From Chloroflexota bacterium (GTDB taxonomy: Bacteria > Chloroflexota > Dehalococcoidia > E44-bin15), in the NCBI GenBank assembly GCA_015222405.1, contig JADFVG010000038.1, positions 1 to 16,703 of the forward strand: 16,703 nt of DNA, in the 5' to 3' direction. The notes beneath the pieces are model-generated. The model had not been told where the DNA came from and did not search any database. It worked only from the letters and a program-made list of their open reading frames with translations. The first letter of the stretch is position 1; the number at the start of each line of letters is the position of its first letter. Position numbers and translations under genes: made by a program. Below, piece after piece: positions 6,710 through 14,480 of the stretch.

Positions 6710-7261
6710 TCAATTATACCTGTTCATCGCTGCCACTATCCCCTCAGTGAGGATGCAATGAAGGGCATCATCAACCTTAGCTACCGCCTCCCTGACCACT
6801 TCCCTTTCCGCAGCAGTGAAATCAGAGAGAACATAGGAAATCTCATCACCGTCAGGGCGACCGATGCCAACGCGGATTCGGGGGAAATCCTGGCTTCCCA
6901 GGGAGTCGATGATGGACTTCATGCCCTTATGTCCTGCCGAGCCGCCACTCTGGCGGATGCGCACTTTGCCCAGAGGAAGATCAAGGTCGTCGCAGATCAC
7001 CACAAGGTCCTCCAGGGGCACATTGAAGTGGCGCACCAGCCGACTGACCGCCTGCCCGCTGAGATTCATGTAGGTTCTGGTCTTGGCCAGAACCACCCTC
7101 TTTTCTGCCACTTCGCCGATTCCCAACCTCGCCCTTGCCCTGCGCTCCCTGATGGGAATACCATGCACCCGGGCAAAATAATCGATGCAGCGAATCCCCA
7201 CATTGTGGCGGTTATTGACATAAACCCTGCCCGGATTGCCCAGACCTACGATCAACTTCAT
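6710..7261 (-). CDS. pth: Peptidyl-tRNA hydrolase
   Basis: Pth frees tRNA from peptidyl-tRNAs that drop off ribosomes. The 183-residue protein begins MKLIVGLGNPG, so the ATG at 7261 is the true start even though the frame stays open further upstream into the preceding gene. Conserved residues are visible: Asn9 and Tyr14 in GNPGRVY, catalytic His19 in NRHNVG, Asn66 in TYMNLSGQAV, the DDLDLPLGKVRIR stretch (91–103) with the catalytic aspartate, and GGSAGHKGMKSI (106–117). An AAGGAA site lies 13 bases upstream, across the stop of the 704-residue gene, which ends 10 bases earlier. It is probably the last gene of the aminotransferase–serA–ligA operon. Confidence 0.96.
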   Translation of the reverse strand: MKLIVGLGNPGRVYVNNRHNVGIRCIDYFARVHGIPIRERRARARLGIGEVAEKRVVLAKTRTYMNLSGQAVSRLVRHFNVPLEDLVVICDDLDLPLGKVRIRQSGGSAGHKGMKSIIDSLGSQDFPRIRVGIGRPDGDEISYVLSDFTAAEREVVREAVAKVDDALHCILTEGIVAAMNRYN

Positions 7262-7271
7262 GAGAACGGTT

Positions 7272-9386
7272 TTATTCCTTAAAGCTAAGGCGAACCCGCT
7301 TGCCTGGATGCTCCTTTTTTGCCTTAGCAAACGCCTTCTTTAACACCCGGGCAAACTCAGCAGCGGCAGCATCGATTTCGCCCTCCTCCAGGGAGGCGAA
7401 CTTCTCAGCCAACTCGCTGAGGGTGGGACGCCACTCAATTTCGATGTCGGCCTCCTGGAGCAACTGGCGCAGGAAATCAACAAGCTCATCATCCAACACG
7501 TTAACCAGGGGAGCCAGGTTGCTGGTTTGCACCATCTTTATGAACTGGTCAATCCGCTTCTCCCCGCTTTTAGCCAGGATGTGCCTCACCGCCTCCGAAC
7601 TCAGCCGGCGCTGCTGCTCCTGCAAAGCCTGCTCAAGCTGGTGCAGGAAGCGCTCCACCTCCCTTTTTGGTGGCTCAGCAGTAAGCACAAGCCGACAATG
7701 GGGACAGGCTGGTTGCTCCTCCACCGAGACCTCTTTGTCCGCCACGGGGCAGGGGCTTACATTGGCCAGCAGTCCCTGGTATTCATCGATCAGCTCCTGG
7801 CCCACAGGCAGGCCCAGCTCAGCGATGGAATTAAGTCGCCTCAAGGCATCAACCTCGGGCTTGGAGTCCTCGAGAACAAGGCGGAAAGAGGCCATCTCCT
7901 GATGGTAGTCCCGGTGATGGGCCAAGTACAGGGCTCGATAGCGAGACTTAAACCAATCAAAGAGGGCTTTCACGCTGTCCCAGAGATGGATGTTGGGCAC
8001 AAGATTCTCCAGCGTTAGCTGCCCAAGGATGGAGACCCGATCCATATCCAGCTCCCGCTGGCCTTCGCCCAGCACCACATCGTCAAGATAAGATTTAACC
8101 GCCACTATCTCAGCAGCCATGTCCCTGAGCTGAGCCAGACGCCGACATAGGGCAATGTCCTCTCCAAAAGCATCGGGTGTGGCATATCCCTTCTCGACCA
8201 GAGCGTAGAAATGGAGGCAATCCTTGGCTTGGGCAATGGGGGAAAGGCGCTTGAGCGCTTCGAGCACGCCTGGTGGATGCTTCCCCAGCTTCGGTGACAA
8301 TGAATCGAGGTCGCTTTCAATCCCAGATATGGCTGTCTTCAGCCCCCCCAGTTCCTTGAGGAGCACCATCTCCTGCTCTCTCACCTCTCCCACTAGAGCG
8401 GCAGGCTTCAGCTCGAGGCAGAGGAAGCGAACATAGGGCAGGACCTCATTCCATGAGGGAGGGCTGCGATAGCACAGTCGGTCAAACGCTTGCTCCAGAC
8501 CGCTGCTCCACCAGATCTGGGGAACAAGGTTGGTAGTCAGCTTCGCCAGGGGAGCCGATTCCCCGGAGCGGAGGTAAAGGGCAGCCCCGGGCTTCAATTG
8601 AAGTTCAATCTCGGGCCTATAATGACGGACAAAACATAACAGGTAAAGGGTGATCAAGGGCCAGGGAAGACCATAGCTAGAGCCCAGTTGGCAATAAAGC
8701 TCTCTTGCGTCGAGACCACCGTCCCCTTCCTCCAGCATTTGAGCCAAGATGGGGAAAAGGGGGCAATTCCGGGGGTCAAACTCCAAGGGGTTCTCAGGCC
8801 TGGCCAGCCCCAGGGCTACGGAGAAGTTTTCCAGGGCCTCTATTGCCTCTGGATTATCCCCGGTGCCAAAAAATCCATCGCAGACCTTGGCCACATCGCT
8901 CGGGGAAAGGGTTTTCTTAAGGGCAGAGGTATCTATCGGGAGACGAGGATAGGCATAGGAAAGGATAACGGAGGCAATAAGCTGAAACCTCTTTTCGTTG
9001 TCCGGTGTGGAGAAAACCTCCTTAGCATCGATGGGCAGCCGCTCTTTGGTCAACACCTGCCCCGCGGCATAGAGGGTTGCTTCCTCCCGCAAAAGCTCCT
9101 CCCCCTTCTTTCTCACCCGATAGCGTTCCCTCTCCTCCCTTATCGCCATGCCCGGGATGCAAAGGGCAATGCGGCGGTCGGCGATGCTCTCAGGGGCAAC
9201 CTGCTGAGGCTTGGTGAGCACCACGATGCGAAAATGAATATCCCCCTCTGCGATCTTCTGCCCCAGCTCAGGGCGCCAGGTTTCAGCAATGAGAACCTCG
9301 CCCGGGTAGTCGATCCCCTGATACACTGCCCGCCACGGGTGGGCCTCACCAGGTTTGAAACTGGCAAAAAGGTCAGAAACTGTCAT
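7272..9386 (-). CDS. Large uncharacterised protein between ligA and pth (704 residues)
   Basis: The protein is soluble and mostly helical, with no P-loop, signal peptide or clear membrane segment. Residues 1–150 mix strands and helices (HFRIVVLTKP at 51–60, RIALCIPGM at 72–80), 330–440 and 575–640 look like coiled or helical bundles, and Cys546, Cys561 and Cys564 (CPHC) may form a small zinc knuckle before a helical segment rich in Glu and Gln (575–595). The tail is acidic then strongly basic (KKAFAKAKKEHPGKRVR). The part near 460–640 (NLVPNIHLWDSVKALFDWF, then CPHC) reminds me of C-terminal parts of large DUF6079/BrxC-PglY-like proteins, but without their ATPase domain; this is an impression, not a match. 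It overlaps ligA by 4 bases (ATGA), so translation is coupled. Function unknown. Confidence 0.82.
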   Translation of the reverse strand: MTVSDLFASFKPGEAHPWRAVYQGIDYPGEVLIAETWRPELGQKIAEGDIHFRIVVLTKPQQVAPESIADRRIALCIPGMAIREERERYRVRKKGEELLREEATLYAAGQVLTKERLPIDAKEVFSTPDNEKRFQLIASVILSYAYPRLPIDTSALKKTLSPSDVAKVCDGFFGTGDNPEAIEALENFSVALGLARPENPLEFDPRNCPLFPILAQMLEEGDGGLDARELYCQLGSSYGLPWPLITLYLLCFVRHYRPEIELQLKPGAALYLRSGESAPLAKLTTNLVPQIWWSSGLEQAFDRLCYRSPPSWNEVLPYVRFLCLELKPAALVGEVREQEMVLLKELGGLKTAISGIESDLDSLSPKLGKHPPGVLEALKRLSPIAQAKDCLHFYALVEKGYATPDAFGEDIALCRRLAQLRDMAAEIVAVKSYLDDVVLGEGQRELDMDRVSILGQLTLENLVPNIHLWDSVKALFDWFKSRYRALYLAHHRDYHQEMASFRLVLEDSKPEVDALRRLNSIAELGLPVGQELIDEYQGLLANVSPCPVADKEVSVEEQPACPHCRLVLTAEPPKREVERFLHQLEQALQEQQRRLSSEAVRHILAKSGEKRIDQFIKMVQTSNLAPLVNVLDDELVDFLRQLLQEADIEIEWRPTLSELAEKFASLEEGEIDAAAAEFARVLKKAFAKAKKEHPGKRVRLSFKE

Positions 9387-11404
9387 CTTTTGGACGCTTC
9401 CTCAAGGAGATTGACAAACTCCTGCTCACTGAGCAGCCTGGCGCCCAGGGTTCGGGCCTTTTCCAGTTTGGAGCCGGGATCTGCCCCCACCACGAGAAAG
9501 GTGGTCTTTTTGGTGACGCTTGAGCCCACAGCGCCACCAAGCTCCTTAATCCGCGCCTCAGCCACGCTCCTGGTGAAGGTCTCCAGCCTCCCGGTAATCA
9601 CCAACTCCTGCCCCACAAGGGGCAACACCTCCGGCTTGGCGACCTCAGCCTCCAACCTGACCCCTTTCTTCCTTAGCTCTTTGATGATCTCGCGGTTTGA
9701 CTCCTGTCTAAAGAAAGCATGGATGCTTTCAGCAATCTTGGGTCCGATGGTGGCTACCTCAAGAAGCTCCTCTTGAGAGGCATTGGCCAACCTATCAATG
9801 TTGTCAAAGTGGCGGGCAAGAAGCTCTGCGGTCTCGGCGCCGACGTGCCTGATACCGAGAGCAAAAAGCACCCGCGACAGGGGGCGGCTCTTGCTCCTTT
9901 CGATGGCACCGAGTACATTCTGGGCGCTTTTTTCGCCCATTCTTTCCAGATCGATAAGCTCTTGCTCATGCTCGTGGAGCGAGTAGAGATCGGCAACATC
10001 TTTTACCAGCCCTTTTTCGAGCAAGGCGGCCGCCAGTTTTTCACCGATGCCATCAATGTCCATAGCACCCCGAGAGACAAAATGAGTCAGGCTCTGGAGG
10101 ATTTGGGCGGGACAGGAGGCATTGGTGCAGCGAGCCATGACCTCCCCCTCAGGCTTGACCACCTCACTGCCGCAGACGGGACAGCGGGAGGGCATGACAA
10201 AGACCTTCTCCCTCCCGCTACGCTTGGAGGCCACAGGGGCGACCACCTGAGGGATGACATCGCCAGCACGCTGCACAAGCACTCTGTCGCCAATGCGAAT
10301 GTCCTTGCGATGAATGTCCTCCTCATTGTGCAGCGCCGCCTGCTTGATGGTCACCCCGCCGATGGAGACCGGCTCCAGGATGGCATAGGGGTTAAGGCTT
10401 CCGGTTCGCCCCACGCTGATACCGATGTCCAGAAGGCGGGTTGTGGCCTGGATGGCGGGAAACTTGTAGGCTACTGCCCAGCGAGGGTCATGCCCCACCG
10501 TGCCCAGTCGTCGCTGTAAATCAAAGGGATTGACCTTAATAACAACACCATCAGCCTCAAATTCGATCCTCTCCCTTTCCTCAACCCAGTGCTGGTAGTA
10601 TTCCCCCACCTCATCGAGTTGAGAGACATGGGCATTATAGGGGTTTACCTTGAATCCCAGAGACTTGAGGTATTCCAAGGTTTCCCAGTGGGTTTCAGGC
10701 ACCGTTCCCTCAACCCAGCCCAGGCCGTAGATATAGATATCAAGGGGCCGCCTGGCGGTAACCCTAGGGTCAAGCTGGCGCACCGAGCCAGCAGCGGCGT
10801 TTCGCGGGTTGGCAAAAAGGGGCTGATCTTCCCTAGCCCGCTCCTCGTTTAGCTTTCTGAAGCCTGCCTTAGAAAGATAGACCTCCCCCCGAACCTCAAA
10901 CCTAGGTGGCGCATCCTTGGGCACGACCAGGGGTATGCTCCTGATGGTTCTCAGGTTCTGAGTGATATCCTCGCCGCGATAGCCATCACCCCTAGTTGCG
11001 CCAACAGCGAAACGCCCATCCTCATAGGTCAGGGCGACAGCAAGCCCATCCAGTTTGAGCTCGCAAACAAAGTCCGTGGGAAGCCCGGGCATGAGGTTAG
11101 AGTTTCTACGATACCAAGCAGCTAGCTCATCGTAGGAAAAGACGTTGGCCAGGCTGAGTAGCGGCTCGCGGTGCTCGACAACGCCGAAGGCTTCTACTGG
11201 GGCAGCACCCACCCGCTGCGTCGGGGATTCGGAGGTGATGAACTCCGGGTGCTCCTCCTCAAGCTTCCGCAGCTCCTTCATCAACTCATCATATTCGACA
11301 TCGCTGATCTCAGGGCTGTCGAGCACATAGTAACGATAGTTATGGTGGTTGATCTGTTCCCTAAGCTCTTCGATCCTTTTTTTTGCCCGTTCGATATCCA
11401 CCAC
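9383..11404 (-). CDS. ligA: NAD-dependent DNA ligase
   Basis: LigA seals nicks in DNA during replication and repair, using NAD. The 673-residue protein has the full domain set: the NAD-binding Ia region (YYVLDSPEISDVEYDEL, about 25–41), the adenylated Lys117 in CELKLDGLAVAL, ANPRNAAAGSVRQLD (198–212), the OB fold with GRTGSLNPYA (332–341), a four-cysteine zinc finger (Cys408, 411, 426, 431), helix-hairpin-helix repeats (about 445–565) and a BRCT domain (about 595–673). I chose the GTG at 11404 because the strong GGAGGT site (11412–11417) lies 7 bases before it; an earlier GTG at 11413 overlaps that site. It starts 33 bases after the serA stop and its stop overlaps the start of the 704-residue gene. 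Confidence 0.97.
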   Translation of the reverse strand: MVDIERAKKRIEELREQINHHNYRYYVLDSPEISDVEYDELMKELRKLEEEHPEFITSESPTQRVGAAPVEAFGVVEHREPLLSLANVFSYDELAAWYRRNSNLMPGLPTDFVCELKLDGLAVALTYEDGRFAVGATRGDGYRGEDITQNLRTIRSIPLVVPKDAPPRFEVRGEVYLSKAGFRKLNEERAREDQPLFANPRNAAAGSVRQLDPRVTARRPLDIYIYGLGWVEGTVPETHWETLEYLKSLGFKVNPYNAHVSQLDEVGEYYQHWVEERERIEFEADGVVIKVNPFDLQRRLGTVGHDPRWAVAYKFPAIQATTRLLDIGISVGRTGSLNPYAILEPVSIGGVTIKQAALHNEEDIHRKDIRIGDRVLVQRAGDVIPQVVAPVASKRSGREKVFVMPSRCPVCGSEVVKPEGEVMARCTNASCPAQILQSLTHFVSRGAMDIDGIGEKLAAALLEKGLVKDVADLYSLHEHEQELIDLERMGEKSAQNVLGAIERSKSRPLSRVLFALGIRHVGAETAELLARHFDNIDRLANASQEELLEVATIGPKIAESIHAFFRQESNREIIKELRKKGVRLEAEVAKPEVLPLVGQELVITGRLETFTRSVAEARIKELGGAVGSSVTKKTTFLVVGADPGSKLEKARTLGARLLSEQEFVNLLEEASKR

Positions 11405-11411
11405 AGCGATC

Positions 11412-11417
11412 ACCTCC
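11412..11417 (-). promoter_or_regulatory. Ribosome binding site that decides the ligA start
   Basis: GGAGGT on the minus strand lies 7 bases upstream of the GTG at 11404 and overlaps the alternative GTG at 11413, so the later codon is the likelier start. Confidence 0.7.
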
Positions 11418-11437
11418 CCAAGAGCTACAGAGCAAGG

Positions 11438-13012
11438 TCAGAGCTTCACCATCTTTATGGTATAGATATCGGGGATAGCGAGGAGCTGCTCCCGCTGCTC
11501 CTCGCCAACAGGCTCATCGAGCCCCAGCACCATGAGCGCCTGACCTCTGGGCTCAAGCCTGCTCACCTGCATCGAGCTGATATTAATATCAGCCTGGCCC
11601 AATATGATGCCCACCGTCCCGATAAGCCCGGGGCGGTCGCGATGGTCGCTGAAAAGGAAATAGCCTCCGCTGGGCACGACATCGATCCAGTAATCATCCA
11701 CCCGAACAATATGGGGCTCACCCCTCATCACCGTGCCCGCCACCGTAGTCTGCCCGACGCTGGTCCTCACCTCCACGGTAACCAGATTGCCATAGTTTTC
11801 ACAGATAGAGTCCTTGTGCTCCGTGATCTTCAGCCCCCTCCTCTGAGCGATGAGGTGGGCATTGACCAGGGTAACCCTCTCCTCGCTAATGGTTTCCAGA
11901 AGACCACCGATAATCGCCGCCTTCAGCACCGCAGTGTCATGATTGGCAATCTCACCTTCATACTTGATGCTGATGGCGCTCATCTGCCCCTTAGCAAGCT
12001 GGGTGAGCAACCTGCCGATATGCTGAGATACGCCGAGGAAAGGGCCCACCACAGCAACGGTCTCCGGTGGGATGAAGGGAACATTAACCGCATACCTGGG
12101 GGGCTGACCCCTAAGGGCAGCGCCGATTTGCTCCGCCACATCCAGGGCAACAGTGGTCTGAGCCTCGGCAGTGGAGGCTGCCAGATGGGGGGTAACGATG
12201 ATCCTATCGCTCTGGAAAAGGACGCTTTCCGTCACCGGCTCCTCGGCGAAGACATCGATGGCGGCAGCAGCCACCTTTCCCTTCTCAACAGCCTCGAACA
12301 GGGCCTGCTCATCGATAATGCCACCTCGGGCGCAATTGATAAGGCAAACCGTTGGCTTGACCTTGGCTAGTTCTTTAGCACCTATTAGACCCTTGGTCAA
12401 CTCGCTGAGGGGGGTGTGCAGGGTGATGAAGTCCGATTGCCTCAGCAGTTCATCCAAGGAGACCAGCTCCACTCCCAGGGTGCCGGCGTACTCCAGGGAG
12501 ACGAAGGGGTCATGGGCAACGATGCGCATCTCCAATCCCTTGGCTCGCCTCATCACCTCAGTGCCAACATTGCCCAGGCCGATTATCCCCAGCGTCTTAC
12601 CCCTCACCTCAACGCCGATGAAATCGTGGCGGCGCCACTGCCCAGACCGCAGCACAGCGTTGGCCTGGGGGATATGGCGGGCCATAGCCAGCATGAGGGC
12701 GATGGTGTGCTCCGCAGCGGAGATGATGTTCCCCGAGGGGGCATTGACCACCACGATGCCCTTCCTGGTTGCGGCCTCAACATCGATATTGTCCACGCCC
12801 ACCCCGGCGCGGGCGATAACCTGAAGCTTCTCCCCAGCTTCGATAACCTCCTTGGAGACCTGGGTATCGCTTCTCACCACCAGAGCATCGTATTCGCTAA
12901 TGATGGCGATAAGCTCATCGGGGCTCATCCCCAGCCTCACATCCACCTCAGCATGAGCGCGCAGGGCTTCGATGCCCTCTTGAGCAATGGGGTCTGCAAC
13001 TAGAACCTTCAT
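11438..13012 (-). CDS. serA: D-3-phosphoglycerate dehydrogenase, long ACT-domain form
   Basis: SerA oxidises 3-phosphoglycerate to 3-phosphohydroxypyruvate with NAD, the first step of serine synthesis. The 524-residue length matches the long form with catalytic, ASB and ACT domains. Seen in order: RAGVGVDNID (68–77), the NAD motif GLGNVG (145–150) with Asp168 in AHDPF, catalytic Arg229 (NCARGGIIDE), Glu258 (DVFAEEP) and His276 (TPHLAAST), an intervening domain at about 315–445, and a C-terminal ACT domain (DRPGLIGTVGIILGQADINI, about 457–476, onward), the usual site of serine feedback control. The ATG at 13012 overlaps the stop of the 79-codon gene by 4 bases, and its ribosome site is weak, so translation is probably coupled to that gene. 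Confidence 0.97.
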   Translation of the reverse strand: MKVLVADPIAQEGIEALRAHAEVDVRLGMSPDELIAIISEYDALVVRSDTQVSKEVIEAGEKLQVIARAGVGVDNIDVEAATRKGIVVVNAPSGNIISAAEHTIALMLAMARHIPQANAVLRSGQWRRHDFIGVEVRGKTLGIIGLGNVGTEVMRRAKGLEMRIVAHDPFVSLEYAGTLGVELVSLDELLRQSDFITLHTPLSELTKGLIGAKELAKVKPTVCLINCARGGIIDEQALFEAVEKGKVAAAAIDVFAEEPVTESVLFQSDRIIVTPHLAASTAEAQTTVALDVAEQIGAALRGQPPRYAVNVPFIPPETVAVVGPFLGVSQHIGRLLTQLAKGQMSAISIKYEGEIANHDTAVLKAAIIGGLLETISEERVTLVNAHLIAQRRGLKITEHKDSICENYGNLVTVEVRTSVGQTTVAGTVMRGEPHIVRVDDYWIDVVPSGGYFLFSDHRDRPGLIGTVGIILGQADINISSMQVSRLEPRGQALMVLGLDEPVGEEQREQLLAIPDIYTIKMVKL

Positions 13013-13248
13013 GCCAAAATCTTCTCCGCCAGGAATTTATTCATCGCCTCAGAGACCTCTTCCTTGGAGCACTTCACTCGCCACATCCCCTGAGGGACAT
13101 TGAACATCAGCCACCTCCTGCGGATGCCTTTGCTGATAACGAGGACAAAATCCCCGCTCTTTGGATTCTCAGAGATTTCCATCATGCCTCTATTCTTTAG
13201 CCCCCGCATTCCCAACCGAGCTCCGACCCCGATCTCCTCGATTTCCAT
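13009..13248 (-). CDS. Small uncharacterised protein translationally coupled to serA
   Basis: The 79-residue product shows no recognisable family. It has an acidic start (MEIEEIGVG), a central strand-rich part (GDFVLVISKGIRRRWLMFNV, about 32–51), tryptophans at 46 and 56, and a helical end (KEEVSEAMNKFLAEKILA). It is soluble and too short for an enzyme domain. It is very likely a real gene: a strong AGGAGG site (13254–13259) lies 5 bases before the ATG, it begins 14 bases after the aminotransferase stop, and its stop overlaps the serA start as ATGA. The position between two serine-pathway genes suggests a role with SerA, as a partner or regulator, but that is inference only. Confidence 0.78.
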   Translation of the reverse strand: MEIEEIGVGARLGMRGLKNRGMMEISENPKSGDFVLVISKGIRRRWLMFNVPQGMWRVKCSKEEVSEAMNKFLAEKILA

Positions 13249-13253
13249 TTCAG

Positions 13254-13259
13254 CCTCCT
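13254..13259 (-). promoter_or_regulatory. Consensus ribosome binding site of the 79-codon gene
   Basis: AGGAGG on the minus strand, 5 bases before the ATG at 13248. It supports the small gene as translated and may supply the ribosomes for serA, whose own site is weak. Confidence 0.7.
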
Positions 13260-13262
13260 CTC

Positions 13263-14357
13263 TTATCTCGCTCCGACGAAGCCCGCCTGAGGCAGGGCGA
13301 TCCGCAACGCTTGGCCGACTACCTCCATATCCTCCTCAGCTACATAGCCCAGGTGACCGATACGAAATATCTTTCCCTCCAGCCTCTGCTGCCCCCCAGC
13401 GAGGACCACATCATGCTCCTTCCTGAGAATTCCGAGCAGTCTCTTGACATCAAGCCCCTCAGGAGCCCTGACCGCAGTAACCGTGTTTGAGGCGCAGTTG
13501 TCCTCGGGGAAAAGGGGAAGCCCCAGCGACTTCACCACCTCCCTGGCCTTGTTGCCCACCCGCGCATGCCGAGCCAATATGTTTTGAAGTCCCTCCTGCT
13601 GAAACAATTCGAGGGCAGCAGCAAGGGCGAAGAACATGGAAATGGCCGGAGTCCAGGGCGTCTGTCCTTTTTCGTCCAGAATTTTTTTTGCCTTAGCGAA
13701 ATCCCAGTAGTATTTTGGCATCCTGGCCTCAGCTTGCGCCTGCCATGCCTTCTCGCTGACGCTGACCATGGCCAGCCCCGGCGGCACCATCCAGCCCTTC
13801 TGAGAGCCTGTAACTACCACATCGCAGCCCCAGGCGTCGGTGGGGAGGTCAATGGCGCCCAGGCCGCTTATGGCATCCACCAGAAGCAGTTTTTCAAACT
13901 CTTTCACTACGGCGCTTATGGAAGCCAGATCGTTAGTTACCCCGGTAGAGGTCTCGTTGTGGGTTACCAGCACCGCCTTAACGCCGGGGTCCCTGGCTAG
14001 TGCCTGGCGCACCGTTTCGGGATCGACAGGAGAGCCCCACTCAAAGCGAAGCCTCTCAACCTGAGCGCCAAAGCCCTCGGCGATGTCGGCGAAGCGCTCG
14101 CCAAAAGCACCATTGGACACCACCAGCACCTTGTCCCCGGGTGAGAGGGTATTAACGATGGCGGCCTCCATCCCTCCTGTGCCCGAGCCAGTGAGGATGA
14201 GAACATCCCCCTTGGTCTGAAACATCTGCTTCAGGATGGCGGTCATTCCCTGAATAAGCTCAGCGAACTGGGGGCCGCGATGATTGATCATCTGCCTGCT
14301 CAGCACGTTCAGGATTTCAGGGGGGATCGGGGTTGGACCGGGAATGCGCAACTGCAT
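13263..14357 (-). CDS. Class V aminotransferase (alanine/serine–glyoxylate or –pyruvate type)
   Basis: This 364-residue PLP enzyme has the fold-type I, class V layout: opening RIPGPTPIPPEIL (4–16), cofactor-binding TGSGTGGMEAAIVNTL (56–71), THNETSTGV (132–140), Asp161 in LLVDAISGLGAID, and the Schiff-base Lys187 in TGSQKGWMVPPGL. Such proteins move amino groups between alanine, serine or aspartate and glyoxylate or pyruvate, and some databases call them soluble hydrogenase 42-kDa subunit, a label to avoid. Placement in the same unit as serA suggests it acts on 3-phosphohydroxypyruvate in place of SerC, or makes or uses serine or glycine by the glyoxylate route; the sequence does not settle which. 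A GGAGG site lies 6 bases before the ATG at 14357 and a promoter lies just upstream. Confidence 0.92.
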   Translation of the reverse strand: MQLRIPGPTPIPPEILNVLSRQMINHRGPQFAELIQGMTAILKQMFQTKGDVLILTGSGTGGMEAAIVNTLSPGDKVLVVSNGAFGERFADIAEGFGAQVERLRFEWGSPVDPETVRQALARDPGVKAVLVTHNETSTGVTNDLASISAVVKEFEKLLLVDAISGLGAIDLPTDAWGCDVVVTGSQKGWMVPPGLAMVSVSEKAWQAQAEARMPKYYWDFAKAKKILDEKGQTPWTPAISMFFALAAALELFQQEGLQNILARHARVGNKAREVVKSLGLPLFPEDNCASNTVTAVRAPEGLDVKRLLGILRKEHDVVLAGGQQRLEGKIFRIGHLGYVAEEDMEVVGQALRIALPQAGFVGAR

Positions 14358-14388
14358 TCTATGCCTCCATATTTAGCAATTTTCAGAT

Positions 14389-14417
14389 ATTATACCGCTA
14401 ATCATCAATATTAGGAA
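14389..14417 (-). promoter_or_regulatory. Promoter for the aminotransferase–serA–ligA unit
   Basis: On the minus strand a perfect TATAAT -10 box (14394–14389) lies 17 bases after a weak -35 TTCCTA (14417–14412, three of six matching). Transcription would start near 14382, leaving a leader of about 25 bases. The weak -35 suggests that an activator may help. The surrounding 115-base space (14358–14472) is AT-rich and holds nothing else clear. Confidence 0.5.
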
Positions 14418-14463
14418 GCATTTTGCCCGACCTGACATGACTTAAAGGAGAGGGGTAAATAGG

Positions 14464-14480
14464 GAACCTTTCTCAGGTTC
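14464..14480 (-). terminator. Weak hairpin at the tyrS stop, possible terminator
   Basis: A 6-base-pair inverted repeat, GAACCT/AGGTTC with a 5-base loop, overlaps the tyrS stop codon. There is no clear run of T after it (CCCTATTTA follows), so intrinsic termination is doubtful; it may only act as a 3'-end structure. Confidence 0.25.

Noticed and set aside
6713..6718. TATAAT at the end of pth on the minus strand
   Set aside because: No reasonable -35 at the right distance, and the bases are explained as the Tyr-Asn codons of Pth.
7262..7330. N-terminal extension of pth
   Set aside because: The extra 23 residues overlap the preceding gene and precede the canonical MKLIVGLGNPG start.
8688..9776. 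362-codon plus-strand frame across the 704-residue gene and ligA
   Set aside because: It is antisense to coupled genes, has low-complexity composition and shows no family signature.
11171..12370. 399-codon open frame on the plus strand within ligA and serA
   Set aside because: It is antisense to two well-supported genes, spans their boundary and encodes no recognisable motif; such frames arise from codon bias.
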